Source: Nonomuraea longispora (lineage in GTDB: Bacteria; Actinomycetota; Actinomycetes; Streptosporangiales; Streptosporangiaceae). Taken from it: a stretch of 47,152 bases of DNA. The stretch spans positions 1 to 47,152 of the forward strand of contig NZ_SMJZ01000046.1 of the NCBI RefSeq assembly GCF_004348345.1. The letters run 5' to 3'. Position numbers and translations under genes: made by a program. Below the pieces are notes generated by a model. The model had not been told where the DNA came from. It searched no databases and saw nothing but the letters and a program-made list of their open reading frames with translations. Of this stretch, positions 16,703 to 24,822 are shown piece after piece (position 1 is the stretch's first letter; each line of letters begins with the position of its first letter).

Positions 16703-17916
16703 GCCGGCCGGCCGTCCAGGTCGTAGGGCAGGTGGGCCGCCACGCGGAACCCGCCATCAGGGCGTGCCCCCGCGCTGAACGTGCCTCCGTACGTCTTCGC
16801 GCGTTCACGCATGCCCACAAGGCCGTGGCCGCCGTGACCAGGCCGCCGGCCCTGGCGGGCACCATGGCGGGCACCATGGCGAGGGCCGTCGTCGACGACC
16901 TCGATCGCGGCTTCCCGCTCGTCGACGTCGACGGTGACCGAGCAGCGCGTGGGCCCCGCGTGGGTGACGACGTTGGTCAGGGCCTGCTGCACGATCCGGT
17001 AGACCGACACCGCGACCGCGGGAGGCGGCGTGGCCTCCCCGCGGACGGTCAGGTCGACCTCGACCCCGGCCGAGCGGGCCTGCGCGGCCAGCTCGGGCAG
17101 GTCGGCCATGCCGGGAACGAGCACGTGCGCCTGCTGGGGGTCGCCGTCGGAGCGCAGCAGGTCGAGCACCCGGTGGATCTCGGTGAGTGTGCTCCGGCTG
17201 GTCTGTTCGATGACGGACAACGCGGCGCGCACCTCCTGCGGGCGGGCTTCGGCGACATGGTTGGCGACGGTGGCCTTGACGGCGATCACGCTCATGCTGT
17301 GGCCGATGATGTCGTGCAGTTCCCTGGCGATGCGCCTGCGCTCCTCCCCCACCGCGGCCTCGGCGAGGTGGCGGACGAGCCGAGCGGTCGTGTCGCGCTT
17401 CCAGCGTACGGCCGTCCCCAGCGCCCAGGCGGCCGTCAGCAGCACCCCGATCACGCCGATCTCGACCGGCCAGTGAGGTGGCAGTTCGCTCGGCGTGGCC
17501 ACCGGCGAGAGGCCGGGCAGCACCTGGGCGTAGAAGATCAGGATAGTGATCACCGCGGCGGACAGGCAGGCCGCCCAGCCCGCCACCGCCCACGCGGCCG
17601 AGGCGGTGGAGGCCACGACGTACAGCACGAGCACGGTCGGCAGGAACGACACCGAGAGCGCGCCCGCCGCGGCGGCGCCGGCCACGACCGTCAGTGCGCC
17701 CGCGGCGCACCCGGCGGCGAGCATGGACCGCGGCAGGCGCCGCCGGAGCGCGACGGGAAAGCTCACGACCGCCGCGACCGGCCAGGCCGTCCAGGCGGGC
17801 CATGACGGCGACGGCCCCGGAGGATCGACGAGGGCGTAGCCGACGAGCAGCGCCACCATGACCGCCGCCGCCGCGTCGGCACCGCCCTTCCGGCGGAGCT
17901 GCCGAGCCCATTTCAT
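16699..17916 (-). CDS. Sensor histidine kinase (HisKA_3 type)
   Basis: A 405-residue membrane sensor kinase. Five or six hydrophobic segments fill residues 15-170. The dimerisation and phospho-acceptor motif is ERRRIARELHDIIGHSM with His201. The ATPase domain has the N-box (QQALTNVVTHA) and a G-box (GHGGHGLVGMRERA). Between the D-box and G-box is an unusual His/Gly/Arg-rich insert encoded by a 12-bp tandem repeat at 16854-16877. This kinase class is typical of NarL-type partners. It is transcribed leftward with its regulator, divergent from the membrane protein at 18119. Confidence 0.92.
   Translation of the reverse strand: MKWARQLRRKGGADAAAAVMVALLVGYALVDPPGPSPSWPAWTAWPVAAVVSFPVALRRRLPRSMLAAGCAAGALTVVAGAAAAGALSVSFLPTVLVLYVVASTASAAWAVAGWAACLSAAVITILIFYAQVLPGLSPVATPSELPPHWPVEIGVIGVLLTAAWALGTAVRWKRDTTARLVRHLAEAAVGEERRRIARELHDIIGHSMSVIAVKATVANHVAEARPQEVRAALSVIEQTSRSTLTEIHRVLDLLRSDGDPQQAHVLVPGMADLPELAAQARSAGVEVDLTVRGEATPPPAVAVSVYRIVQQALTNVVTHAGPTRCSVTVDVDEREAAIEVVDDGPRHGARHGARQGRRPGHGGHGLVGMRERAKTYGGTFSAGARPDGGFRVAAHLPYDLDGRPA
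16854..16877. repeat. 12-bp tandem repeat inside the histidine kinase gene
   Basis: GGCGGGCACCAT occurs twice in direct succession. It encodes the repeated HGAR units just before the G-box of the kinase, in the flexible ATP-lid region. It may vary in copy number between strains. Confidence 0.7.
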
Positions 17917-18118
17917 GCCGTGACGTTATCTCCTCACCGGCTCGCCCGGCATCTGACCACGGTAGGACGGCCGCGTCCGTCCGGGGTCGTACCTGTCTCC
18001 TGCTCGCCGCCGCAAGATGTGACCTGGGCCCGACGCGCGCCCGCCGCACCGCCCGCCACCATGCTGATGCGCCCGGCTTTCCGGGCCGCACCGACACCGA
18101 CACGACGGGCAGGAACGC

Positions 18119-18952
18119 ATGAAGAACGAGCTTCGCCGGCGGATCACGCGATGGCGGCGGGCAGCCAAGGAGCGGCGGGCAGCCAACGCCACCGCCAACG
18201 CCACCGCCAACCTGGGCCGGCAACCGGCCTTCCCCGGACGATGGGTGAGCGCCGTCGCGCTGATCGCCGGCCCCACCCTGCTCATGACCGGGATTCTGCT
18301 GCGCTCACGGTTCCACTTCTTCTTCCCTGACCAGCTCGCCGCCTACACCCGGCACCCGGAGCTCGTCACCGTCGCCTATGCCAGCTTCGCCTGCGGCGTC
18401 ATCCTGCTGTGCCCGGCGGTCATGACCCTGGCGCACAGAATCGCCGCCACCAGGCCGCTGTGGGGGCTGTGGGGCGGATGGCTGGTGATCGCCGGGCTGT
18501 TCACCCGGGCCTTCCAGTACGGCACCGACCACCTGGCCTTCCACCTGACCGACGCCCTGGGCCTGCCCGCGATGATCGGCGGGATCGAGCACTACTACGC
18601 AGCATGGAGGGACACGCAATGGCATCCCTTCAGGATGTTGTCGGGTGCGGCCTTCGCCGGCTGGATCGTGCTGGCCGTCGGCGCCTACCGCTCCGGCGCA
18701 CTCGGCCTGGGCCGCTCGGTGGCGCTCGGCCTGATGTCGGCGCTCGCGCTCGGGACGCTGAAGGGCACCCAGATCCCGCAGTCCGTCATCGCCGTGGGCG
18801 GACTCTGCGTCGCGCTGGTCCCTTTGGGGTTCTCGCTGCTGCGCGACGGCCCTCCGCCGAGCCGGCGAGCCGTGTTCTGGCTCGCCGTCGTCATCGCCTG
18901 GCTCGTGCTCGGCGCGGTCTTCGGCTCCGCCCTGCCGTTCACCCGGGGCTGA
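18119..18952 (+). CDS. Multi-pass membrane protein of unknown function
   Basis: A 277-residue membrane protein I cannot assign. The N-terminus is basic (KNELRRRITRWRRAAKERR) and followed by an Ala/Asn/Thr repeat (ANATANATAN) that comes from short DNA duplications around 18153-18210. Six to seven hydrophobic helices follow, from WVSAVALIAGPTLLMTGILL to the last at AVFWLAVVIAWLVLGAVFG. No catalytic motif is recognised. It is divergent from the two-component system on its left, which may regulate it, and convergent with the Rip1-type protease on its right (13 bp apart). Start ATG 18119 has GGCAGGAACGC upstream. Confidence 0.75.
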   Translation: MKNELRRRITRWRRAAKERRAANATANATANLGRQPAFPGRWVSAVALIAGPTLLMTGILLRSRFHFFFPDQLAAYTRHPELVTVAYASFACGVILLCPAVMTLAHRIAATRPLWGLWGGWLVIAGLFTRAFQYGTDHLAFHLTDALGLPAMIGGIEHYYAAWRDTQWHPFRMLSGAAFAGWIVLAVGAYRSGALGLGRSVALGLMSALALGTLKGTQIPQSVIAVGGLCVALVPLGFSLLRDGPPPSRRAVFWLAVVIAWLVLGAVFGSALPFTRG

Positions 18953-18965
18953 GACGGCCCGCCCG

Positions 18966-20270
18966 TCAGCCCGTCAGCCGCAGCGGGTTGACCAGGTCGG
19001 CGTAGATCAGCAGCCCCGCCATGATCATCATGACGATCGCGATCGCGTAGGTCAGCGGCAGCACCTTCGCGATGTCCACGTAGCCGGGGTCCGGCCGCCG
19101 CATGGCCTTGGCGTACGCCCGCTTGAGCCCCTCCCACAGGCCGCCCGCGATGTGCCCGCCGTCGAGCGGCAGCAGCGGGATGAGGTTGAACATGCCGATC
19201 GCGAGGTTGAACCCGGCCAGCAGGTTGACGAAGATGGCGATCTTCTTCTCGTTGGACAGGTCGGAGGCGAGGATCTCGCCTCCCATGCGGCCCGCGCCGA
19301 CGACGCCGACCGGGCCCTCAGGGTCGCGTTCCTCGCCGGAGAAGGCGGCGTGCCAGACGCCGACCATCTTCTCCGGCAGGTTGAGCAGTGAGCTCGCGAC
19401 CCTGCCCGTCAGCTCGCCCATGTAGCCGATCACCTGGCCGAGGTTCTGCTGCTGCATGACCTCGGTGGGCAGCACGCCGAGGAAGCCGACATTCCTGTCG
19501 ATCTTCTCCGGATCTTCGAGGTTGGGCCGGTCCTGGGCGATGAGCGTGACGTCGAGTGTCATCGGCTTGCCGTCGCGGACGATGCCGAGCTGCGCGGGCC
19601 CGGCACCGTGGGAGCGGATCAGGTGGGTGGCCGCGGTCCAGTCGCCGATCTTCTCGCCGTCGAGCGAGACCAGGCGGTCACCGGGCTTGAGGCCTGCCTG
19701 GGCGGCGGGGGTCGGCTGGTCGGTGGGCTTGCACGTGGTGCGCTGCTCCGAGGCGGGGATCACGCACGTGTTGGTCTCGGGCGAGACGATCGGGGCCCAC
19801 GTCGGCAGGCCGATGCCGACCAGCAGGATGCTGAAGAAGACGAACGCCAGCACGAAGTTCATCGCCGGGCCGCCGGACATGATGATGACCTTCTGCCACC
19901 ACTTCTTGCGGTAGAAGACGCGCGCTTCGTCGCCGGGCCGCACCTCTTCCAGCGCGGCGTCGCGGGCGGACTCGATGAGCCCCTGGAACGGCCCCGTCGC
20001 GGTGCTCCTGGCCTTGGTGGGGTCGTCACCGGGGCGCGGCGGCAGCATGCCGATCATGCGGATGTAGCCGCCGAGCGGGATCCACTTGACGCCGTATTCG
20101 GTCTCGCCCTTCCTGCGGGACCAGGCCGTCGAGCCGAAACCCACCATGTACTGCGTCACGCGCACGCCGAAGATCTTGGCGGGCACGAGGTGGCCGAGCT
20201 CGTGCAGCGCGATGGAGAACATCAGCCCGAGGAGGAAGAGGATGATCCCCACGAGATAGAGCCAGTTCAT
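18966..20270 (-). CDS. Site-2 intramembrane zinc protease (RseP/Rip1 family)
   Basis: Cleaves anti-sigma factors or other single-pass proteins inside the membrane. The metal site HELGH is at residues 23-27 in the first helix and the second motif NLIPLLPLDGGH is near residue 370. A PDZ domain lies between (AAQAGLKPGDRLVSLDG). Hydrophobic helices match the family topology. I chose ATG 20270, preceded by GGAGCG, giving 434 residues; an ATG 15 bp upstream is possible. In many bacteria the gene lies with dxr and ispG; here it stands alone between unrelated genes. Confidence 0.93.
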   Translation of the reverse strand: MNWLYLVGIILFLLGLMFSIALHELGHLVPAKIFGVRVTQYMVGFGSTAWSRRKGETEYGVKWIPLGGYIRMIGMLPPRPGDDPTKARSTATGPFQGLIESARDAALEEVRPGDEARVFYRKKWWQKVIIMSGGPAMNFVLAFVFFSILLVGIGLPTWAPIVSPETNTCVIPASEQRTTCKPTDQPTPAAQAGLKPGDRLVSLDGEKIGDWTAATHLIRSHGAGPAQLGIVRDGKPMTLDVTLIAQDRPNLEDPEKIDRNVGFLGVLPTEVMQQQNLGQVIGYMGELTGRVASSLLNLPEKMVGVWHAAFSGEERDPEGPVGVVGAGRMGGEILASDLSNEKKIAIFVNLLAGFNLAIGMFNLIPLLPLDGGHIAGGLWEGLKRAYAKAMRRPDPGYVDIAKVLPLTYAIAIVMMIMAGLLIYADLVNPLRLTG

Positions 20271-20372
20271 CGAGTCGCGCTCCATGGCAGACGGCAGGAT
20301 CGGCGAAAAACCGCCAACCCAAGGGTAGTCGAATCCGCCGCGCGGTACGGCTTGCCCGCCTTTTGGAATGGA

Positions 20373-20378
20373 TTGACA
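20373..20378 (+). promoter_or_regulatory. Possible -35 element for the orphan response regulator
   Basis: A perfect TTGACA (20373-20378) lies about 50 bp upstream of the response regulator start. The matching -10 is unclear: CACCCT at the 17-bp spacing is poor. Two CGATCA copies (20384, 20392) sit in the spacer. Confidence 0.3.
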
Positions 20379-20424
20379 GTGCGCGATCAAACGATCACCC
20401 TAAGAGACGATGAAGGGGGAGTCC

Positions 20425-21021
20425 TTGATCCGCATACTGATCGCAGAGCACCTGCCGTTGGTGCGCCGTGGCCTGCTGGCCATTCTCGGAGCCGAACCCG
20501 ATCTGCGGGTCGTGGCGCAGGCCGGATGCGCCGACGAAGCGGTGCGGGCGGCCGTCGAGAGCGGTCCCGACGTGGCCGTCGTCGATGCCGGGCTGCCGGG
20601 GGGCTCCGTGCTGGCCGGGCTCTCCGCGCGGGCGCCGGGATGCAGGGTGCTGGTGTTGTCGACCGATCCCCATCCCGGGCAGGTGCGCAGCGCGCTGGCC
20701 GAGCGCGCGCTCGGATTCATGAGCCTGTGCGTGCCGCCCGAGCGGCTGGCTGAGGGAGTGCGCCTCGTCGCGGCGGGCCGCCGGGCCATCGAGTCGGAGT
20801 TGGCCGCGGCCGCGCTCCAGTGCGCGACGAACCCGCTGACCAGGCGGGAGCTCGACGTGCTGCGCGTCGCGGCGGGCGGCGCGCGCTCGACCGAGATCGC
20901 CGACCAGCTCTTCCTTTCCGTGGGCACCGTGCGCAACCATCTGTCGCGCATCATGTGCAAGACAGGGGCGCGCAACCGGCTCGACGCCGTGCGCATCGCG
21001 AGCGACCAGGGCTGGTTGTGA
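20425..21021 (+). CDS. Orphan NarL-type response regulator with degenerate receiver
   Basis: A 198-residue regulator without an adjacent kinase. The receiver domain keeps a possible phospho-acceptor Asp54 (VAVVDAGLPGG) and Ser79/Thr80. However, the acidic pair is E8/H9 instead of two acids, and the conserved lysine is Leu101 (GFMSL where GFLLK is usual). The LuxR helix-turn-helix is intact (LTRRELDVLRVAAGG and VRNHLSRIM). Start TTG 20425 has AAGGGGGAG just upstream; an ATG 15 bp earlier is the alternative. It may work without phosphorylation. It is followed directly by a strong terminator and is convergent with a phosphatase gene. Confidence 0.85.
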   Translation: MIRILIAEHLPLVRRGLLAILGAEPDLRVVAQAGCADEAVRAAVESGPDVAVVDAGLPGGSVLAGLSARAPGCRVLVLSTDPHPGQVRSALAERALGFMSLCVPPERLAEGVRLVAAGRRAIESELAAAALQCATNPLTRRELDVLRVAAGGARSTEIADQLFLSVGTVRNHLSRIMCKTGARNRLDAVRIASDQGWL

Positions 21022-21059
21022 CGGGCCCCGGTGGAGCCGCGCCGCTCCGCCGGGGCCCG
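21022..21059 (+). terminator. Terminator after the orphan response regulator
   Basis: A 15-bp stem with one G-T pair (21022-21036 with 21045-21059) and an 8-nt loop begins at the base right after the stop codon. Strong GC hairpin without a T-run. Confidence 0.75.
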
Positions 21060-21135
21060 AACGTCTAGAGGATCTCAGCAGCGTGGAGCCCGCTGCCAGT
21101 GACTCCCCACACGACCTGAACCGTGTCATTCGTCA

Positions 21136-22251
21136 TCAGGGACGCCAGATCAGCACCAATGCGCAGTCGTCGTTGTGTCCGGAGGCCATGGCGTTGACCA
21201 GTGGCCGCGCGCCGTCGCGGAAACCGGAGGGCAGCAGCCGCTCCGCCTCGCCCAGCAGCCGGTCGAGGCCGGCGTCGATGTCGCGCCCCGGCTGCTCGAT
21301 GAGGCCGTCGGTGAAGAGCAGCAGCGCGTCGCCCTTGCGCAGGGTGCCACTGTCGGGCTCGCAGTGCAGGTCGGGCACCACGCCGAGCACCACGCCCTTG
21401 GCCGAGGCCACCTGCCAGTTGCCCGTGCCCGCGTCGAACTTCACCACCGGCGGATGCCCGGCCGAGGTGATCGTGTAGTCGCCCGTGTCGAGGTCGAGCC
21501 GCACGTGCACCGCGGTCACGAACCCCTCGTCGCCTCGCTGGCGGTGGAGGTAGGTGTTGCACGCGGGCAGGAAGTCGTCGACCGAGCCGAGCAGCCCGCC
21601 GAACGTACCGGACAGCAGCAGTGCCCTGGTGCCCGCGTCGACACCCTTGCCCGACACGTCGACCAGGGCGATCTCGACGGAGTTGCCGTCGCGCATGGAG
21701 ACCAGGAAGTCGCCGCCGAACGACGACCCGCCGGCCTGTTTGAGCACCACCTTGCCGCCCCAGTCCTTGGGCAGCGCAGGAAGCTCGCCCTGGCTCTTGA
21801 GGCGGTCGCGCAACTCCAGCAGCATGGCGTCGCCGCGCAACCCCTGCACGCCGAGCTTGCCCCTGGTGCGGGCCATGAGCACGGCGAGCACCGTGGTGAA
21901 CACGATCGTCACGGTCAGCCCGACGCCGATCCGGTCGGGGCCCAGCCCGATCGCGATGTAGCCGAGCGCGACGCCGACGCCGACCAGCAGCTTGACCAGG
22001 CTGCGCAGACGCAGCTGAAGCCCGCCGACCAGGGTGACGAGGATGAGCAGGGAGGGCGAGAACCACTCGGTAGAGACCTTGACCGCGAGGAACCCGATGA
22101 CGAGCGCGAGCACGGTCAGCGTGACGAGCAGGTTGCGGTCGCGGGCCAGCGGCCCTCGCCGGATGAAGCGGACGGCGGCCACCAGACCCGGCACCCGCAC
22201 CAGGACGGCACGGACCCGTGGCGGGATCAGCGGCGCCGGTCGGGAACTCAT
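21136..22251 (-). CDS. Membrane PP2C/SpoIIE-type serine phosphatase
   Basis: A 371-residue phosphatase with an N-terminal membrane part and a cytoplasmic catalytic domain. Hydrophobic helices lie between about 40 and 125 (LLVTLTVLALVIGFLAVKV, SLLILVTLVGGLQL, ALGYIAIGLG, VTIVFTTVLAVLMA). The SpoIIE domain from about 165 has GGDFLVS, ALVDVSGKGVDAG, TSAGHPP and LLLFTDGLIE, plus the terminal HNDDCALVLI, covering the metal-binding acids. These enzymes dephosphorylate anti-anti-sigma proteins in partner-switching pathways. No partner gene is adjacent. Start ATG 22251 has only a weak ribosome binding site. Confidence 0.9.
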   Translation of the reverse strand: MSSRPAPLIPPRVRAVLVRVPGLVAAVRFIRRGPLARDRNLLVTLTVLALVIGFLAVKVSTEWFSPSLLILVTLVGGLQLRLRSLVKLLVGVGVALGYIAIGLGPDRIGVGLTVTIVFTTVLAVLMARTRGKLGVQGLRGDAMLLELRDRLKSQGELPALPKDWGGKVVLKQAGGSSFGGDFLVSMRDGNSVEIALVDVSGKGVDAGTRALLLSGTFGGLLGSVDDFLPACNTYLHRQRGDEGFVTAVHVRLDLDTGDYTITSAGHPPVVKFDAGTGNWQVASAKGVVLGVVPDLHCEPDSGTLRKGDALLLFTDGLIEQPGRDIDAGLDRLLGEAERLLPSGFRDGARPLVNAMASGHNDDCALVLIWRP

Positions 22252-22369
22252 GATGGGCCTGACTGTATCGGTCTGACCCGTGTTTGGGCAGCCCACTTGA
22301 CCAAGGCCTTGATCATCAAGCACGGATATTCGGTAGCCCTTCCTCTTTGCCCGCTCCTACCGTGGACAG

Positions 22370-23602
22370 ATGACGTATCCGATCCGCCCGATTGACGAGT
22401 CCCAGTGGCCGGCGTTCGCGCTGGTGCTCGAAGAAGGGTTCGGCTGGCGGCCGAATCCCGCGCAGAACGAGCGTTACAAGGCCGAGACGGAGTTCGACCG
22501 CACGCTCGCGGTCTTCGACGGAGACCTCATCGCGGGCGTCACGTCCATCTACAGCCTCACCATGACGGTCCCCGGCGGGCAGCTTCCCGTCGCGGGCGTG
22601 ACGGCCGTAAGCGTGCTGCCCTCCCATCGCCGGCGCGGCATGTTGTCGTCGCTGATGCGCAGGCAGCTCTCCGACATCCGGGAGCGCGGGGAGAGCGTCG
22701 CCGCGCTCTACACCTCCGAGGCCTCCATCTACGGCAGGTACGGCTACGGCAGGGCGTCGACCTCGCTGTCGTTCCGTTTCAGGAAACCCGGTGGTACGCC
22801 GTTCGTCGCGAACGCTCCTTCCGACCCGTCGCTCAGGCTCAGGGTCGCCAAGCCCGCCGACGTACGCGCCGACCTGGAGAAGGTGTTCGCCTCCGTCGTG
22901 GCCCGGCGTCCCGGACGCTACGAGCGCAACGCGCGTTACTGGGACGGCGTGCTGGCCGACGAGGAGGCCGATCAGGGCGGGGCAGGCCCGCTGCGCTCGG
23001 TGCTGGCCGAGGACGACGGCGGCGTACGCGGTTATGCCCTGTTCCGGATCAAGTCGTCGTGGGACGCCGACGGCATTCCCGACGGGGAGGTGCGGCTGCA
23101 GGAGCTGGAGGCGGCCGATCCGGCGGCGTACGCGCTGCTGTGGCGCAGCGTGCTCGACCGCGATCTCGTCTCCCGGGTGGAGGCGGGCGCGAGGCCGGTG
23201 GACGACCCCCTGCTCGCGCTGCTGGCCGACCCGAGGCAGGCGCGCGCCGGCTGGACGGACGAGTTGTGGGTGCGCCTGGTCGAGGTGGGCGCGGCTCTGG
23301 CCGCGCGGTCCTACTCGGCTCCGGTGGACGCGGTGATCGAGGTCGAGGACGACGTGTGCCCGTGGAACGCCCGGCGCTGGCGACTCACCGCCGGCCCGGC
23401 GGGCGCGGAGTGCGCCCCGGTCGACGACCGGCCTGACGTGACACTGCCGGTGGCCTCGCTCGGCTCGGCGTACCTCGGCGACGGCATGCTCACGGAGCAC
23501 CTGGCGGCGGGGCTGGTGCGCGAGCACTCCCCCGGCGCGCTGCGTTCGCTGGCCACCGCCATGTCGTGGAGCCCGAGGCCATGGGCGGGGCTGACGTTCT
23601 GA
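22370..23602 (+). CDS. Eis-like GNAT N-acetyltransferase
   Basis: A 410-residue protein with the tripartite layout of Eis-type acetyltransferases: an N-terminal GNAT domain with the acetyl-CoA loop VSVLPSHRRRGML (about 82-94), a second degenerate GNAT region, and a C-terminal SCP2-like domain. The protein ends in Phe, whose carboxylate is the general base in Eis. YTSEASIYGRYGYG is the typical segment before the central region. Mycobacterial Eis acetylates aminoglycosides and proteins; the natural substrate of environmental homologues is unknown. Divergent from the phosphatase gene. Confidence 0.88.
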   Translation: MTYPIRPIDESQWPAFALVLEEGFGWRPNPAQNERYKAETEFDRTLAVFDGDLIAGVTSIYSLTMTVPGGQLPVAGVTAVSVLPSHRRRGMLSSLMRRQLSDIRERGESVAALYTSEASIYGRYGYGRASTSLSFRFRKPGGTPFVANAPSDPSLRLRVAKPADVRADLEKVFASVVARRPGRYERNARYWDGVLADEEADQGGAGPLRSVLAEDDGGVRGYALFRIKSSWDADGIPDGEVRLQELEAADPAAYALLWRSVLDRDLVSRVEAGARPVDDPLLALLADPRQARAGWTDELWVRLVEVGAALAARSYSAPVDAVIEVEDDVCPWNARRWRLTAGPAGAECAPVDDRPDVTLPVASLGSAYLGDGMLTEHLAAGLVREHSPGALRSLATAMSWSPRPWAGLTF

Positions 23603-23617
23603 CGTAGGGTCGTTGAC

Positions 23618-23764
23618 ATGGCACTGCAGAGTTTGCAGATCACCGCGACCGTCGCCATGCGCGCCCGCGACGTGTCGAGACCGTCGAAGGAGCAGCAGGA
23701 GGCCGCCGACCGGCGGCCTCTGCGTGACGAGATGCCAAGGCGTGACGCCAAGCGCAAGGGCTGA
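23618..23764 (+). CDS. Small basic protein of unknown function (48 aa)
   Basis: Starts at ATG 23618 with AGGG 8 nt upstream and reads MALQSLQITATVAMRARDVS, then a very hydrophilic tail rich in R, K, E and D. Third positions are mostly G or C, as in real genes here. It begins 15 bp after the Eis-like stop in the same direction and ends 3 bp before the convergent rpiB, so it may be co-transcribed with the acetyltransferase. A caution: a perfect 10-bp inverted repeat (23699-23720) inside it could be a terminator. Function unknown. Confidence 0.55.
   Translation: MALQSLQITATVAMRARDVSRPSKEQQEAADRRPLRDEMPRRDAKRKG
23699..23720. terminator. Possible terminator inside the small ORF
   Basis: GAGGCCGCCG (23699-23708) and CGGCGGCCTC (23711-23720) are exact inverted copies separated by AC. 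Between the convergent Eis-like and rpiB genes this could end transcription, but it also lies in the 48-residue reading frame. Confidence 0.45.
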
Positions 23765-23767
23765 GGG

Positions 23768-24235
23768 TCAGGGCAGGGAGGGCAGCTGGCCGATCGTCTC
23801 GTAGGTGTCGAGCTGGGCGATCCGCCTGCTGTGGCGCTCGCTGCCGGAGAACGACGTGGTCAGGAAGACCTCCACGAACCTGGCCGCGTCGTCGACGGTG
23901 TGCATGCGGGCACCGACGCTGACGACGTTGGCGTTGTTGTGCTCGCGGGCCAGCGAGGCCGTCTCCTCGCTCCAGGCCAGCGCCGCGCGGATGCCGCGCA
24001 CCTTGTTGGCGGCGATCTGCTCGCCGTTGCCCGAGCCTCCGATGACCACCCCCAGGCTGCCGGGGTCGCCCGCGACGCCTTCGGCCGCGCGCAGGACGAA
24101 CGCGGGATAGTCGTCCTCCGCGTCATAGACGAACGGACCGCAGTCGGTCACCTCGTGACCGTGGTCCTTGAGCCAGGACACGAGGTGGTTTTTCAGCTCA
24201 TAGCCGGCATGGTCGGCACCGATGTAGACACGCAC
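23768..24235 (-). CDS. rpiB: Ribose-5-phosphate isomerase B
   Basis: Interconverts ribose-5-phosphate and ribulose-5-phosphate in the pentose phosphate pathway. The 155-residue protein shows the RpiB/LacAB signatures: IGADHAGYELK at the start (Asp8 and His9), the phosphate loop VIGGSGNGEQIAANKVRGIRAA near 64-84, and REHNNANVVSVGAR near 107-120. The active-site base is Glu in GNGE, as in the actinobacterial subgroup, rather than the Cys of other RpiB enzymes. Its ATG 24235 is divergent from def. Confidence 0.94.
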   Translation of the reverse strand: MRVYIGADHAGYELKNHLVSWLKDHGHEVTDCGPFVYDAEDDYPAFVLRAAEGVAGDPGSLGVVIGGSGNGEQIAANKVRGIRAALAWSEETASLAREHNNANVVSVGARMHTVDDAARFVEVFLTTSFSGSERHSRRIAQLDTYETIGQLPSLP

Positions 24236-24281
24236 CCGACCAGTCTTCCACAGCCTTCGCCGATCAGGTCCGCTTGCTAGA

Positions 24282-24312
24282 GTAAGGACCCGTTCCGCAT
24301 CTCAGTCCTTAC
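24282..24312 (+). promoter_or_regulatory. Inverted repeat in the def upstream region
   Basis: GTAAGGAC (24282-24289) and GTCCTTAC (24305-24312) are exact inverted copies with a 15-nt centre, overlapping a -10-like TAGAGT (24278-24283) and ending 15 bp before the def start. It could be an operator or a leader hairpin. Confidence 0.4.
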
Positions 24313-24327
24313 GAAAGCAGATATCCC

Positions 24328-24813
24328 ATGCGCGAGATCCGCATCATCGGCGATCCGGTGCTGCGCACGACCGCCGACCCCGTCACCGACTTCGACCGCG
24401 ACCTGCGCCGGCTGATCGACGAGATGTTCCAGGCGATGTACGCGGTCAACGGCGTCGGCCTGGCGGGCCCCCAGATCGGCGTGTCACGGCGGCTGTTCGT
24501 CTACGACATCAGCGGACGCAAGGGCCACGTGATCAATCCGCGGCTGACCGTGGACGACGCCGAGGAGATCCTCGACGAGGAGGCCTGCCTGTCGGTGCCC
24601 GATCGCCGCACGGGCCGGCCGATGTACGCCCCCGTCGCGCGGGCCTCGGGCGTCACCGTCGAGGGCGTCGACCGGCTGCGGCGGCCCGTGCGCATCAAGG
24701 CCCGCGGATCGCTGGCGCGCTGCTTCCAGCACGAGAGCGAGCATCTGGACGGCAAGCTGTACGTCGACCGCCTCCCCAAGAACGAAGCCCGCAAGATCAT
24801 GCTCAGGGCGTAG
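24328..24813 (+). CDS. def: Peptide deformylase
   Basis: Removes the formyl group from the starting methionine of new proteins. Three family motifs are visible: GVGLAGPQ at 42-49, EACLS at 85-89 with metal ligand Cys87 (most deformylases have EGCLS), and HESEH at 135-139 giving two His ligands and the catalytic Glu. At 161 residues it is short but complete. No clear ribosome binding site precedes ATG 24328. The Ala for Gly in motif 2 is unusual. It is followed 9 bp later by the SDR gene in the same direction. Confidence 0.9.
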   Translation: MREIRIIGDPVLRTTADPVTDFDRDLRRLIDEMFQAMYAVNGVGLAGPQIGVSRRLFVYDISGRKGHVINPRLTVDDAEEILDEEACLSVPDRRTGRPMYAPVARASGVTVEGVDRLRRPVRIKARGSLARCFQHESEHLDGKLYVDRLPKNEARKIMLRA

Positions 24814-24822
24814 GCTCACCGC

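Noticed and set aside
21065..22066. 333-codon leftward frame within the SpoIIE phosphatase
   Set aside because: Shifted frame of the phosphatase gene; Arg/Ala/Gly-rich with no motif.
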